From contig NZ_SMSG01000001.1 in assembly GCF_004382795.1 (NCBI RefSeq), forward strand, positions 496,001 through 560,000: a stretch of 64,000 nt of DNA. The letters are read 5' to 3'. Each line of letters opens with the position of its first letter. Position 1 is the first letter of the stretch. This stretch comes from Cumulibacter soli (lineage in GTDB: Bacteria; Actinomycetota; Actinomycetes; Mycobacteriales; Antricoccaceae). Below the pieces are notes generated by a model. That model had not been told where the DNA came from. It did not search any database and saw only the letters and a list, made by a program, of their open reading frames with translations. The position numbers and the translations under genes are program-made. This document shows positions 34,282 to 43,123 of the stretch, one piece after another.

Positions 34282-37200
34282 CCGACAACAACATCGACGA
34301 CCCACTGAGCGAAGCTCTCGTCGGAACCCGACGCTTCTTCACCAAGGCAGAGGTCTCTGCCGATACGCGTTCGATCTACAAGATTGGCGGCCGCGAAGGC
34401 GACCGGTTCTATCGCGACCGGTGGAGCCACGACAAGGTGGTGCGGTCCACCCATGGGGTCAACTGCACGGGTTCGTGCTCCTGGAAGGTCTACGTCAAGG
34501 ACGGGATCATCACCTGGGAAGCGCAGCAGACGGACTACCCGTCCACCGGCCCAGACAAACCTGAGTACGAACCGCGCGGGTGCCCCCGAGGTGCCGCGTT
34601 CTCCTGGTACACCTACTCCCCCACCCGCGTCCGCTACCCGTACGTGCGCGGCGTACTGCTCGAGATGTATCGCGAAGCCAAGGCTCAGTACGGCGATCCA
34701 GTCGTTGCTTGGGGCTCGATCATGCAGGATGCCGACAAGACCAAACGCTATCGGTCTGCCCGAGGTAAGGGCGGTCTGGTCCGCTCAAATTGGGAGGAAG
34801 TCGCCGAGATCGTGGCGGCCGCAAACGTCTACACGATCAAGCGCTGGGGCCCCGATCGGATCGCCGGTTTCTCACCTATTCCTGCGATGTCACAGGTGTC
34901 TTACGTGTCCGGTGCTCGATTCATCGAGCTGATCGGTGGCGCGATGTTGTCGTTCTACGACTGGTATGCCGACCTACCGAACGCCTCACCACAGATGTTC
35001 GGCGATCAGACCGACGTCCCCGAGTCCGGCGACTGGTGGGACGCCGGATACCTGATGATGTGGGGATCGAACGTACCGCTGACACGTACTCCGGACGCGC
35101 ACTGGATGACCGAGGCCCGCTATCGCGGCCAGAAGGTGATCGCCATCGCGCCCGACTACGCCGAGAACGTGAAGTTCGCCGACGAATGGATCGCACCGGC
35201 CCCCGGGACGGACGCCGCCCTCGCGCTGGCGATGGGCCACGTGATCCTGAAGGAGTTCTTCGTCGATCGGCTCGAACCGTTCTTTGCCGACTACACGGCA
35301 AAGTACACCGACCTGCCCTACCTGGTCACTCTGGACGCACAGGACGACGGTACGTACAAGAGCGGCAAGTTCCTGGTCGCCGGCGACTTCGACAACCCCG
35401 AACGTGACTCCGAGAACGCCATGTTCAAACCGGCGTTGGTCGACGGGCGCACCGGCGAGGTGAGCATCCCCAATGGCTCGCTCGGACATCGGTTCGGCGA
35501 GGAGGGCGTCGGTCGCTGGAACCTGGACCTTGGCGATGTGGAACCAATGCTGAGCCTGCTGCGAGACGGCGCAGAGCAGGTCGCAGTATCCCTGCCACGA
35601 TTCGACGCCCTCGACGGCAAGGTCAGCGCCACCGCACGCGCGGTACCTGCCCGCCGCATCGACGGCTACCTCGTCACCACCGTCTTCGACCTGATGCTCG
35701 CGCAGTACGGTGTCGCACGCGACGGCTTGGACGGCGACTGGCCCAGCGGCTACGACGACGTCGCCGCGCCGTATACCCCGGCCTGGCAGGAGGACATCAC
35801 CACCGTCCCGGCCGAGGCCGTCGAGCGGATTGCACGCGAGTTCGCGCAGAACGCTATCGACACCGGTGGCCGGTCGATGATCCTGATGGGTGCGGGCGTG
35901 AATCACTGGTATCACGCCGATCTGATGTATCGCGCGATGCTGGTGTTGACCACGATCACCGGCTCGCAGGGGCGGAATGGGGGCGGCTGGGCACACTACG
36001 TCGGTCAGGAGAAGGTACGCCCACTAACCGGATTCCAGCACACCGCGTTCGCGCTCGACTGGCAGCGACCACCGCGACACATGAACCAGACGAACTACTG
36101 GTACCTCAACACCAGCCAGTACCGCTACGACACGTACGACTCCGACATGATCGGCGCCGGGACCGGCGCGTTCGATGGCGCCAGCGTCGCCGACCTGGTC
36201 GCCCAGGCCGCGCGGTTGGGGTGGACACCGTCGTACCCAACCTTCAACCGGTCTCCACTCGACCTCGCCGATGAGGCCGCGGACGCCGGCAAGACTCCCG
36301 CCGAACACATCGTCTCCAGGCTGAAGGACGGCACGCTGCGTTTCGCCGCCGAGGATCCCGAGGCCGAGGAGAACTGGCCACGGGTGCTGATGCTGTGGCG
36401 CGCGAACCTATTCGGGTCCTCTGCGAAGGGCGATGAATACTTTCTCAAGCACCTGCTCGGGACCAGTAACTCCGTGAACGCCACCGAGGCGGGGCCGGAT
36501 CAGCGCCCACGCACCATCGAATGGCCCGAACATGCCCCGGAGGGCAAACTCGATCTACTGATGACGATCGACTTCCGGATGACGAGTTCGACGCTGCTGT
36601 CGGACATCGTGCTGCCGGCAGCGACCTGGTATGAGAAGCATGATCTGAACACCACAGACATGCACCCGTTCATCCATTCCTTCAACCCGGCGATCAACCC
36701 GCCCTGGCAAAGCAAAACTGACTGGGACGCCTTCAAGGTGATCGCCAAGCGCTTCAGCGAACTCGCCGTCGATCACCTCGGCACCCGCACCGACATCGTC
36801 GCCAAACCGTTGTGGCACGACACCCCCGAGGCAATGGCAACCGAACATGGAATCGTGCGGGACTGGCGATCCGGTGAAGTTGAGCCGATACCGGGTAAAA
36901 CGATGCCCGTGCTGGTTCCGATCGAGCGGGACTACCCACTGACCTACGCGAAGTTGACCTCCGTCGGCCCACTACTGGACAAACTCGGGACCACGACGAA
37001 AGGCGTCACGTTCGACGTACGCGCCGAGATCGAATACCTACGGGGAAAGAACGGCGTCGTATCGCACGGGCCAACCGCCGGACGCCCGAAGCTGGAAACC
37101 GATATCCACGCCGCCGAGACGATCCTCGCGCTTTCTGGCACGACCAACGGGCACCTCGCGACCCAGGGATTCACGACGCTGGAAAAACGGACCGGGTTCG

Positions 37201-37961
37201 CCATGCACGACCTAGCAGCCGAGCACGAGGGAAAGCGGATCACCTTCGCCGACACCCAAGTCGCACCCGTCCCGGTGATTACTTCCCCGGAATGGTCGGG
37301 ATCGGAAACGGGCGGACGCCGCTACTCCCCATTCACCATCAACATCGAGCGCAATAAACCATTCCACACGCTTACCGGGCGCCAGCAGTTCTACCTCGAT
37401 CACGACTGGCTGCAGAAGATGGGAGAGGCGCTACCGGTGTTCCGTCCGCCGTTGAATATGACCCAACTGTTCGGCGAAGCAGAACTCGGCACCACCAACG
37501 AGCTCGGCGTATCGGTGCGCTACCTCACCCCGCACAACAAGTGGTCGATCCACTCCGAATACCAGGACAACCTGTTCATGCTGTCCCTATCCCGCGGTGG
37601 ACAGGGCGTCTGGATGTCGGATAAGGACGCAGCCAAGATCGGCGTCAAAGACAACGACTGGATCGAGGCGGTCAACCGCAACGGCGTCGTGGCCGCCCGC
37701 GCCGTCGTGTCGCACCGCATGCCGGAAGGCACCGTGTATATGCACCACGCCCAGGACCGCCTGATCGACGTACCGCTGACCGAGCACAACGGGCAGCGCG
37801 GCGGGATCCACAATTCCCTGACCCGGATCATGGTCAAGCCCAGCCACCTCGTCGGCGGGTACGCACAACTGTCCTACTTCTTTAACTACATCGGCCCCAC
37901 CGGAAACAACCGCGACGAGGTCACGATGATCCGCAAACGCATCACCCCGGTCGAGTACTAG
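34278..37961 (+). CDS. narG: Respiratory nitrate reductase alpha subunit
   Basis: The 1227-residue catalytic subunit reduces nitrate to nitrite at a Mo-bis-MGD centre. The FS0 [4Fe-4S] ligands are His59, Cys63, Cys67 and Cys102. Asp228 in YDWYADLP occupies the position of the E. coli Mo-ligand Asp, from memory. There is no twin-Arg signal, consistent with the cytoplasm-facing membrane-bound Nar type. The molydopterin-binding C-terminal domain is intact. It heads narGHJI. Confidence 0.97.
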   Translation: MTDNNIDDPLSEALVGTRRFFTKAEVSADTRSIYKIGGREGDRFYRDRWSHDKVVRSTHGVNCTGSCSWKVYVKDGIITWEAQQTDYPSTGPDKPEYEPRGCPRGAAFSWYTYSPTRVRYPYVRGVLLEMYREAKAQYGDPVVAWGSIMQDADKTKRYRSARGKGGLVRSNWEEVAEIVAAANVYTIKRWGPDRIAGFSPIPAMSQVSYVSGARFIELIGGAMLSFYDWYADLPNASPQMFGDQTDVPESGDWWDAGYLMMWGSNVPLTRTPDAHWMTEARYRGQKVIAIAPDYAENVKFADEWIAPAPGTDAALALAMGHVILKEFFVDRLEPFFADYTAKYTDLPYLVTLDAQDDGTYKSGKFLVAGDFDNPERDSENAMFKPALVDGRTGEVSIPNGSLGHRFGEEGVGRWNLDLGDVEPMLSLLRDGAEQVAVSLPRFDALDGKVSATARAVPARRIDGYLVTTVFDLMLAQYGVARDGLDGDWPSGYDDVAAPYTPAWQEDITTVPAEAVERIAREFAQNAIDTGGRSMILMGAGVNHWYHADLMYRAMLVLTTITGSQGRNGGGWAHYVGQEKVRPLTGFQHTAFALDWQRPPRHMNQTNYWYLNTSQYRYDTYDSDMIGAGTGAFDGASVADLVAQAARLGWTPSYPTFNRSPLDLADEAADAGKTPAEHIVSRLKDGTLRFAAEDPEAEENWPRVLMLWRANLFGSSAKGDEYFLKHLLGTSNSVNATEAGPDQRPRTIEWPEHAPEGKLDLLMTIDFRMTSSTLLSDIVLPAATWYEKHDLNTTDMHPFIHSFNPAINPPWQSKTDWDAFKVIAKRFSELAVDHLGTRTDIVAKPLWHDTPEAMATEHGIVRDWRSGEVEPIPGKTMPVLVPIERDYPLTYAKLTSVGPLLDKLGTTTKGVTFDVRAEIEYLRGKNGVVSHGPTAGRPKLETDIHAAETILALSGTTNGHLATQGFTTLEKRTGFAMHDLAAEHEGKRITFADTQVAPVPVITSPEWSGSETGGRRYSPFTINIERNKPFHTLTGRQQFYLDHDWLQKMGEALPVFRPPLNMTQLFGEAELGTTNELGVSVRYLTPHNKWSIHSEYQDNLFMLSLSRGGQGVWMSDKDAAKIGVKDNDWIEAVNRNGVVAARAVVSHRMPEGTVYMHHAQDRLIDVPLTEHNGQRGGIHNSLTRIMVKPSHLVGGYAQLSYFFNYIGPTGNNRDEVTMIRKRITPVEY

Positions 37962-37979
37962 CGGCGAAGGAGAACACCA

Positions 37980-39638
37980 ATGCGAGTCATGGCGCAAATG
38001 GCGATGGTGATGAACCTCGACAAGTGCATCGGCTGCCACACCTGCTCCGTCACCTGCAAACAAGCGTGGACGAACCGAGCCGGCACCGAGTACGTGTGGT
38101 TCAACAACGTCGAAACCCGACCGGGGCTGGGATATCCGCGGACATACGAAGATCAGGAGACCTGGCAAGGCGGATGGATCCGGGACCGTAAAGGTCGGCT
38201 CAAGTTGAAGGCTGGTGGGCGGTTCAAGAAACTCGCGAGCATCTTCAGCAACCCGAAGATGCCGAGCATCCAGGACTACTACGAGCCTTGGACCTACGAC
38301 TACGAGACATTGCTGAACGCCCCCGTGCAGCAGCAATTCCCAGTCGCTCGACCGCACTCGCTGATCTCGGGCAAGCAGATGAACGTCGAATGGTCAGCGA
38401 ACTGGGATGACGACCTCGGCGGCTCCGGTGAGCATGCCGCCAAAGATCCCATGCTGAAAGGGATCGAGGACAAAGTCCAGCTCGAGTTCGAACAGACCTT
38501 CATGTTCTATCTACCGCGGATCTGCGAACACTGCCTGAACCCGTCGTGCGCCGCCTCGTGCCCCAGCGGAGCAATCTACAAGCGCGCCGAAGACGGCATC
38601 GTGCTGGTCGATCAAGACCAATGCCGCGGCTGGCGAATGTGCATCTCCGGATGCCCGTACAAGAAGATCTACTTCAACCACAAGACCGGCAAGGCCGAGA
38701 AATGCACATTCTGCTACCCCCGCGTTGAGGTCGGCATACCGACCGTCTGCTCGGAGACCTGCGTCGGTCGGCTGCGATACATCGGTCTCATGTTGTACGA
38801 CGCTGACCGGGTGCTGGAAGCAGCGACGACCGAAGACGAGCACGGGTTGTACGAGGCGCAGCGCGACGTGTTCTGTGACCCGTTCGATCCGGAAGTGCAG
38901 CGTGCCGCGCGCGCGTCTGGCATCCCCGAGGACTGGATCGAGGCGGCGCAGCGCTCACCGGTGCGTCGGCTGATCATGGACTACAAGGTCGCACTGCCGC
39001 TGCATCCCGAGTACCGCACAATGCCGATGGTCTGGTACATACCGCCATTGTCGCCGGTTGTCGACATCGTCAAGGAGACCGGTCACGATGCGGAGGATCA
39101 CGGAAACCTGTTCGGCGCGATTGACACCCTGCGGATCCCGATCGAATACCTCGCAAACCTGTTCACCGCCGGCGATACCAAGCCGGTTGATCGGGTGCTA
39201 CGCACCATGGCCGCGATGCGCTCCTACATGCGCGATATCAACCTCGGCCGAAATCCCAATGACCACATCCCCGAGGCGGTGGGCATGTCGGGCGAAGACA
39301 TGTACGAGATGTTCCGGTTACTGGCGCTGGCGAAGTACGACGAGCGGTACGTCATCCCGACCGCGCATGCCGAACAGGCGCACGCCCTGGAAGAGCTCGC
39401 AACGGACTGTCCGGTCAGTGACTACGGTGGCGGTAATCCCGCGTTGTTCGGCGAGGGCTCAGGGGGCGTCACGCCCGTTGCGGTCGAGAACTTTCGGATG
39501 TTGCAGGTGCGTCAGACCTCGGAGTCGGTATCCGGCGAACTGGTCGGCGGCGGATCGGCGAAGGGCCGCATCAACCTGCTGAACTGGGATGGCAAGGGCG
39601 TCCCGGACGGTATGTTCCCGCCGAGCGGTGATCGATGA
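37980..39638 (+). CDS. narH: Respiratory nitrate reductase beta subunit
   Basis: The 552-residue electron-transfer subunit has four cysteine groups. They are CIGCHTCSVTCK near the start, CEHCLNPSCAASCP, CRGWRMCISGCP (with Trp where one Cys would be, giving the [3Fe-4S] cluster) and CTFCYPRVEVGIPTVCSETC in pieces. This is the normal NarH pattern. It passes electrons from NarI heme to NarG. AAGGAG lies eight bases before the ATG, 18 bp after the narG stop. Confidence 0.97.
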   Translation: MRVMAQMAMVMNLDKCIGCHTCSVTCKQAWTNRAGTEYVWFNNVETRPGLGYPRTYEDQETWQGGWIRDRKGRLKLKAGGRFKKLASIFSNPKMPSIQDYYEPWTYDYETLLNAPVQQQFPVARPHSLISGKQMNVEWSANWDDDLGGSGEHAAKDPMLKGIEDKVQLEFEQTFMFYLPRICEHCLNPSCAASCPSGAIYKRAEDGIVLVDQDQCRGWRMCISGCPYKKIYFNHKTGKAEKCTFCYPRVEVGIPTVCSETCVGRLRYIGLMLYDADRVLEAATTEDEHGLYEAQRDVFCDPFDPEVQRAARASGIPEDWIEAAQRSPVRRLIMDYKVALPLHPEYRTMPMVWYIPPLSPVVDIVKETGHDAEDHGNLFGAIDTLRIPIEYLANLFTAGDTKPVDRVLRTMAAMRSYMRDINLGRNPNDHIPEAVGMSGEDMYEMFRLLALAKYDERYVIPTAHAEQAHALEELATDCPVSDYGGGNPALFGEGSGGVTPVAVENFRMLQVRQTSESVSGELVGGGSAKGRINLLNWDGKGVPDGMFPPSGDR

Positions 39639-40354
39639 TGCGCTGGAAGCGGCACCGCCGTAGCCGACCACAACACTCCCCTGCGGCTCTTCGGGACGCG
39701 TGGCAGTGCGTGTCCCTGCTGTTGGAATATCCGGGAGATGACTTCGCCGAGCGCGTCGACGCGGTGGATCGAGCGTTGAGCGACGTAACGGCGAGCGTCG
39801 CGGAGCCACTGCGGGAATTCCTGGTAGGGATCGACGGTGTGTCCCTCCGCGATCTGCGCACGGAGTACGTCGACACGTTCGACGTCACGCGCAAATGCTG
39901 CCTGCACCTGACGTACTACACGCACGGTGACACGCGGCGGCGTGGCGTGGCGCTGATCGAGATCAAACAGGCATATCGACATGCCGGCGTCCAGCTCGCC
40001 GACTCGGACGCCGAGCTGCCCGACTTTCTGCCCGTGCTGCTGGAGTTTGGTGCCGTCGCCGATCCCGACAGTGCGTGGAAGCTGCTGAATGACTACCGGG
40101 TCGGAATCGAGTTGTTGCGGATGGCGTTGCAGCGGCGTAATTCTCGCTGGCTACCGGTGATCACCGCCCTGCGCGTCACTCTCCCGCAACTCAACGGCGA
40201 CGACCAGGAGGCGCTGGCCGCGCTGATCGCCGCCGGTCCGCCGTCCGAAGACGTCGGTCTCGATACCTCGCCATACTCCCTAGATCCCAGGCTTAATCCT
40301 AAACCCGAGCCGTACGACCTAGGTTCGACCATCCCGGTTGGAGTGCCACGATGA
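39635..40354 (+). CDS. narJ: Nitrate reductase assembly chaperone
   Basis: NarJ guides Mo cofactor insertion into NarG before membrane attachment and is not part of the final enzyme. In this 239-residue protein typical elements are LLLEYPGDDF near 29-38, EYVDTFD and KCCLHLTYYTHGDTRRRG, with a Pro-rich C-terminus. Its ATG overlaps the narH stop (ATGA). It also overlaps narI by 4 bp. Confidence 0.94.
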   Translation: MMRWKRHRRSRPQHSPAALRDAWQCVSLLLEYPGDDFAERVDAVDRALSDVTASVAEPLREFLVGIDGVSLRDLRTEYVDTFDVTRKCCLHLTYYTHGDTRRRGVALIEIKQAYRHAGVQLADSDAELPDFLPVLLEFGAVADPDSAWKLLNDYRVGIELLRMALQRRNSRWLPVITALRVTLPQLNGDDQEALAALIAAGPPSEDVGLDTSPYSLDPRLNPKPEPYDLGSTIPVGVPR

Positions 40355-41109
40355 CGACCTTCTTGTGGGTTATCGTTCCGTACATCTGCCTGGCGATCTT
40401 CGTCGGCGGGCATTTCTGGCGATACCGCTACGACAAGTTCGGCTGGACCACCCGCAGTTCGCAACTGTACGAGTCGCGGTTACTGCGTTGGGGTAGCCCG
40501 CTGTTCCACTTCGGCATGCTCGGGGTGGTAGCCGGACACGTCATCGGCCTGCTCATCCCGCAGTCGTGGACCGACGCATTCGGGATAACCCGCACGGCGT
40601 ACCACCTCATCGCGCTGATCGGCGGCATCATCGCCGGCATCGCCGCAGTCGTCGGGCTCGCGATCCTCATCTACCGCCGCCGGATCACCGGTCCGGTGTT
40701 CAGCGCGACGACCAAGATGGACAAGGTGATGTACCTGTTCCTCGCCCTGGTGATCGCGCTGGGCATGTGGAATACGTTCGCCTCGGGAGTCTTCGGTCTC
40801 GGCGGCGAATACAACTACCGCGACGGAGTCAGCCCCTGGTTCCGAAGCATCTTCTATTTCCAGCCCGACCCTGCCTTGATGGCAGATGCGCCGATCGGTT
40901 TCCAGTTGCATGCACTGTTCGCGTTCATCCTGTTTGCGCTCTGGCCGTTCACTCGGCTGGTGCACGTATTCAGCGCACCGATCGGTTATCTGACACGGCC
41001 ATACATCGTCTACCGTTCGGCAAATCAGCGGGCCGGGCAAGGCACCGGGACCCGGGCCCCACAGCGAGGCTGGGACAAACCTGAACTACAACGTAGCGAG
41101 CGAAGATGA
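40351..41109 (+). CDS. narI: Respiratory nitrate reductase gamma subunit (cytochrome b)
   Basis: The 252-residue membrane subunit has five predicted helices and binds two b-type hemes that take electrons from quinol. His-containing helices fit the heme ligands: HFGMLGVVAGHVIGLL, YHLIALIGG and LHALFAFILFALWPFTRLVHVFSAP. The ATG overlaps the narJ stop. A 55-bp inverted repeat follows before mobA. Confidence 0.95.
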   Translation: MTTFLWVIVPYICLAIFVGGHFWRYRYDKFGWTTRSSQLYESRLLRWGSPLFHFGMLGVVAGHVIGLLIPQSWTDAFGITRTAYHLIALIGGIIAGIAAVVGLAILIYRRRITGPVFSATTKMDKVMYLFLALVIALGMWNTFASGVFGLGGEYNYRDGVSPWFRSIFYFQPDPALMADAPIGFQLHALFAFILFALWPFTRLVHVFSAPIGYLTRPYIVYRSANQRAGQGTGTRAPQRGWDKPELQRSERR

Positions 41110-41131
41110 GGCTCGGCGATGAGCGACTCAT

Positions 41132-41186
41132 CTGCGGTGGATTCGCGCACGGTGATGGCGTCGTAGCGTGCGTAACTCCACCGCAG
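41132..41186 (+). promoter_or_regulatory. Long imperfect hairpin between narI and mobA
   Basis: Outer 10-bp arms (CTGCGGTGGA/TCCACCGCAG) and inner 5-bp arms (CGCAC/GTGCG) enclose a 17-nt loop. There is no T-run. It may attenuate or process the nar transcript before mobA. Confidence 0.5.
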
Positions 41187-41206
41187 AAGCTCGACCTGGC
41201 GCGCCG

Positions 41207-41794
41207 ATGAGGTACGACGCGATCATCCTCGCCGGCGGTCAGGGTTCGCGGCTGGGCGGTGTCGACAAAGCGGCGCTCGAGTTGGCTGGGCGACCACTGG
41301 TGGAACGACCGTTGGCTGCGGCGTACGACGCCGAACGCATCGTGCTCGTCGGGCCGCCATCGCTCCGACGGGACAACGTGCTGCTCGCCCGCGAGGATCC
41401 CCCCGGCGGTGGCCCGGCCGCGGCGACCGCAGCCGGAATGACAACGTTGGGCGATGGGCTGGCGCCGTGGGTGCTGCTGCTGTCGTGTGATCTCCCCCGC
41501 GCCGAGGACGGCGTACCGCGCCTGCTCGCGGCAGCCGCACCGGTCGGCGACGCTGATGGATACTGCCTGACCAACTCCGACGGCAGCTTGCAGTGGCTGT
41601 TCGCCCTGTATCGCAGCGAGGCGTTACGGGAGGCCATACATTCGATCGGTGACCCTGTGGGTTCCTCAATGCGACGACTACTCCAGCCGCTTCGGCTCGT
41701 GGCTGTACCCGACACTGACGACGTCTCAGCCGACCTCGACACGTGGGAGGATCATGAGTCCTGGACGAAACGTTTGGAGCAGAACGGTGAGTGA
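41207..41794 (+). CDS. mobA: Molybdenum cofactor guanylyltransferase
   Basis: MobA attaches GMP to molybdopterin to form the MGD cofactor needed by NarG. The 195-residue protein has the nucleotide-binding motif LAGGQGSRLGGVDK (about 7-20). LLLSCDLPRAE carries the catalytic-site Asp. The ATG at 41207 fits the family, though the frame opens 13 codons earlier. Its place after narI explains its likely nitrate-linked role. Confidence 0.92.
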   Translation: MRYDAIILAGGQGSRLGGVDKAALELAGRPLVERPLAAAYDAERIVLVGPPSLRRDNVLLAREDPPGGGPAAATAAGMTTLGDGLAPWVLLLSCDLPRAEDGVPRLLAAAAPVGDADGYCLTNSDGSLQWLFALYRSEALREAIHSIGDPVGSSMRRLLQPLRLVAVPDTDDVSADLDTWEDHESWTKRLEQNGE

Positions 41795-42062
41795 GATGGC
41801 CAGCCGTGAGCAGCAGTGGGATATCTGGGTGGATCGGGCCTGCACGACATTAGGCGTTGATCCAGAGACGGTGGATATCACTGCGATCCACGCTCTGACC
41901 AAGCGCGTCGCGCACAATCTGGACCGTCCACTCGCCCCGGTGAGCTCATACATACTCGGTGTCGCGGTCGGCCTCGCGGCCGCAGATAACGCCGTTGACC
42001 CCGCCACTCGCGACGCCCTGATGCAGCGCTTGCTGTCGACGGTCCCGGACGATGTGAACTGA
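41787..42062 (+). CDS. DUF6457 domain protein
   Basis: The 91-residue protein contains the compact helical DUF6457 pattern, with WVDRACTTLGVD at the start and VAHNLDRPLAPVSSYILGVAVG in the middle. Such genes often follow mobA/moa genes in actinobacteria, suggesting a molybdenum-cofactor role of unknown kind. GTG start preferred (GGAG seven bases upstream). It overlaps the mobA end by 8 bp. Confidence 0.85.
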   Translation: MSEMASREQQWDIWVDRACTTLGVDPETVDITAIHALTKRVAHNLDRPLAPVSSYILGVAVGLAAADNAVDPATRDALMQRLLSTVPDDVN

Positions 42063-42082
42063 ACCCGGATGCCGCGGCATCC

Positions 42083-42118
42083 GTCAAGGGGCGCGCCGCG
42101 GCCACGGCACCCCTTGAC
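42083..42118. terminator. Bidirectional terminator between DUF6457 and PLDc_N/SHOCT genes
   Basis: A 9-bp perfect stem (GTCAAGGGG/CCCCTTGAC) encloses a GC-rich interior. It follows the nar-mob unit and faces a convergent gene. It is preceded by the palindrome CGGATGCCGCGGCATCCG. Confidence 0.6.
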
Positions 42119-42132
42119 AGTCGTACGTCGGA

Positions 42133-42522
42133 TCAGCCAGCGAGCGAACGCCCCTTGATCTGCTCGAACTCCTCGGCGGAGATGACCCCCGAGTCGAGCA
42201 GGTTCTTCGCCTTGGAGATCTCGTCGGCAGGGCTCGCGGTCGACAGCGAGCGTATGTAGTCCTCTGCAGACCGCTGCGCGGCCTGCGCTTCGCGGACGTT
42301 TCGTTCTGTCATCCCCTTGCCGCGGGCGATCAAGTACACCAATGCCGTAAGGAAAGGGACGAAGAACAGGAAAAACAGCCAAATCGCCTTCCCCCACCCG
42401 CTGAGGTCCCGATCGCGGAATAAGTCGGTGACAATAGCGACCAGTGCGAACAGGTACGAGATGAAGATGGTGATCCACAGGAACCATCCAATGAGGTCCC
42501 AGAAACTGCTCCAGAAGTCCAC
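42133..42522 (-). CDS. PLDc_N and SHOCT domain membrane protein
   Basis: The N-terminus reads VDFWSSFWDLIGWFLW, and the PLDc_N (cardiolipin synthase N-terminal-like) two-helix module spans about 5-60. A SHOCT domain closes this 129-residue protein (AKNLLDSGVISAEEFEQIKGR). The start GTG at 42522 matches the family's MDFW start; a GTG three codons upstream is possible. A degenerate copy of the 17-bp dyad (CCACCC-N5-CGGTGA) lies 68 bp upstream. Confidence 0.85.
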   Translation of the reverse strand: MDFWSSFWDLIGWFLWITIFISYLFALVAIVTDLFRDRDLSGWGKAIWLFFLFFVPFLTALVYLIARGKGMTERNVREAQAAQRSAEDYIRSLSTASPADEISKAKNLLDSGVISAEEFEQIKGRSLAG

Positions 42523-42616
42523 AGCATTCACTCTTTCGTTGGTTCCGTTGGGTCGACAAGAAGAATCGCGGGAAGACACGGCACCGTCACCACCCGAAAG
42601 CGGTGAAGCGACGCGG

Positions 42617-42994
42617 CTACTTCCGCTGTTTCTTATCGTCTTTTGAGTCGCGCAGCAGAATCGCGTGTAGCACGGCGTGTACCAGCGAAATCACGATCGC
42701 GGCGAGCACCGTCTGCAGGAAGCCGCCTACGTCCAGCACATCGGAGATGCCGGCGGTAATCGCCAACAGGACGCCGTTGACGATCAGCGCGGATAGCCCG
42801 AGGGTGATGACGGTCAGCGGCAAGGTGAACAGGCGCAGGATCGTCCCGATAAGTACGTTGACCAGGCTGTAGAGGGCAGCAAGCCCGATGAGACCAAACG
42901 AGCCGTACCGAATATGCACGTCCGGGATCAGCCACGCGGCGACGCCGAGCGCCGCAGCCATGATCAACCACGCGACGAGAATCCTTCGGAGCAT
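42617..42994 (-). CDS. Phage-holin-family-IV-like (YvlD type) membrane protein
   Basis: Four predicted transmembrane helices cover most of this 125-residue protein (MLRRILVAWLI onward). The layout matches Phage_holin_4_2 proteins, which in actinobacteria are chromosomal and not obviously phage-linked. The start is ATG with a weak site; an upstream GTG would add 13 residues. Two copies of the 17-bp dyad lie between it and the divergent AI-2E gene. Confidence 0.82.
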   Translation of the reverse strand: MLRRILVAWLIMAAALGVAAWLIPDVHIRYGSFGLIGLAALYSLVNVLIGTILRLFTLPLTVITLGLSALIVNGVLLAITAGISDVLDVGGFLQTVLAAIVISLVHAVLHAILLRDSKDDKKQRK

Positions 42995-43029
42995 GTCCTC
43001 GACGATGCCGCCACCGGTGACGCGCGTCG

Positions 43030-43046
43030 TCACCCATTACAGGTGA
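43030..43046. promoter_or_regulatory. 17-bp dyad copy a, TCACCC-ATTAC-AGGTGA
   Basis: Eleven of twelve arm bases fit TCACCC-N5-GGGTGA. It lies between the divergent holin-like and AI-2E genes, 43 bp (start to start) from copy b. Confidence 0.6.
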
Positions 43047-43072
43047 CGGCCCGCCAACCGCCTATCGCCCAG

Positions 43073-43089
43073 TCACCCACCGCGGGTGA
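43073..43089. promoter_or_regulatory. 17-bp dyad copy b, TCACCC-ACCGC-GGGTGA
   Basis: A perfect dyad 34 bp upstream of the AI-2E family gene start. It is a probable binding site for a dimeric regulator. Confidence 0.65.
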
Positions 43090-43123
43090 AGGCCGGTGCT
43101 TGAAACGATGCTGCAATCACCGA

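Noticed and set aside
34986-35996. 336-codon frame antisense to narG
   Set aside because: NarG is certain on the other strand, and the antisense frame has no domain.
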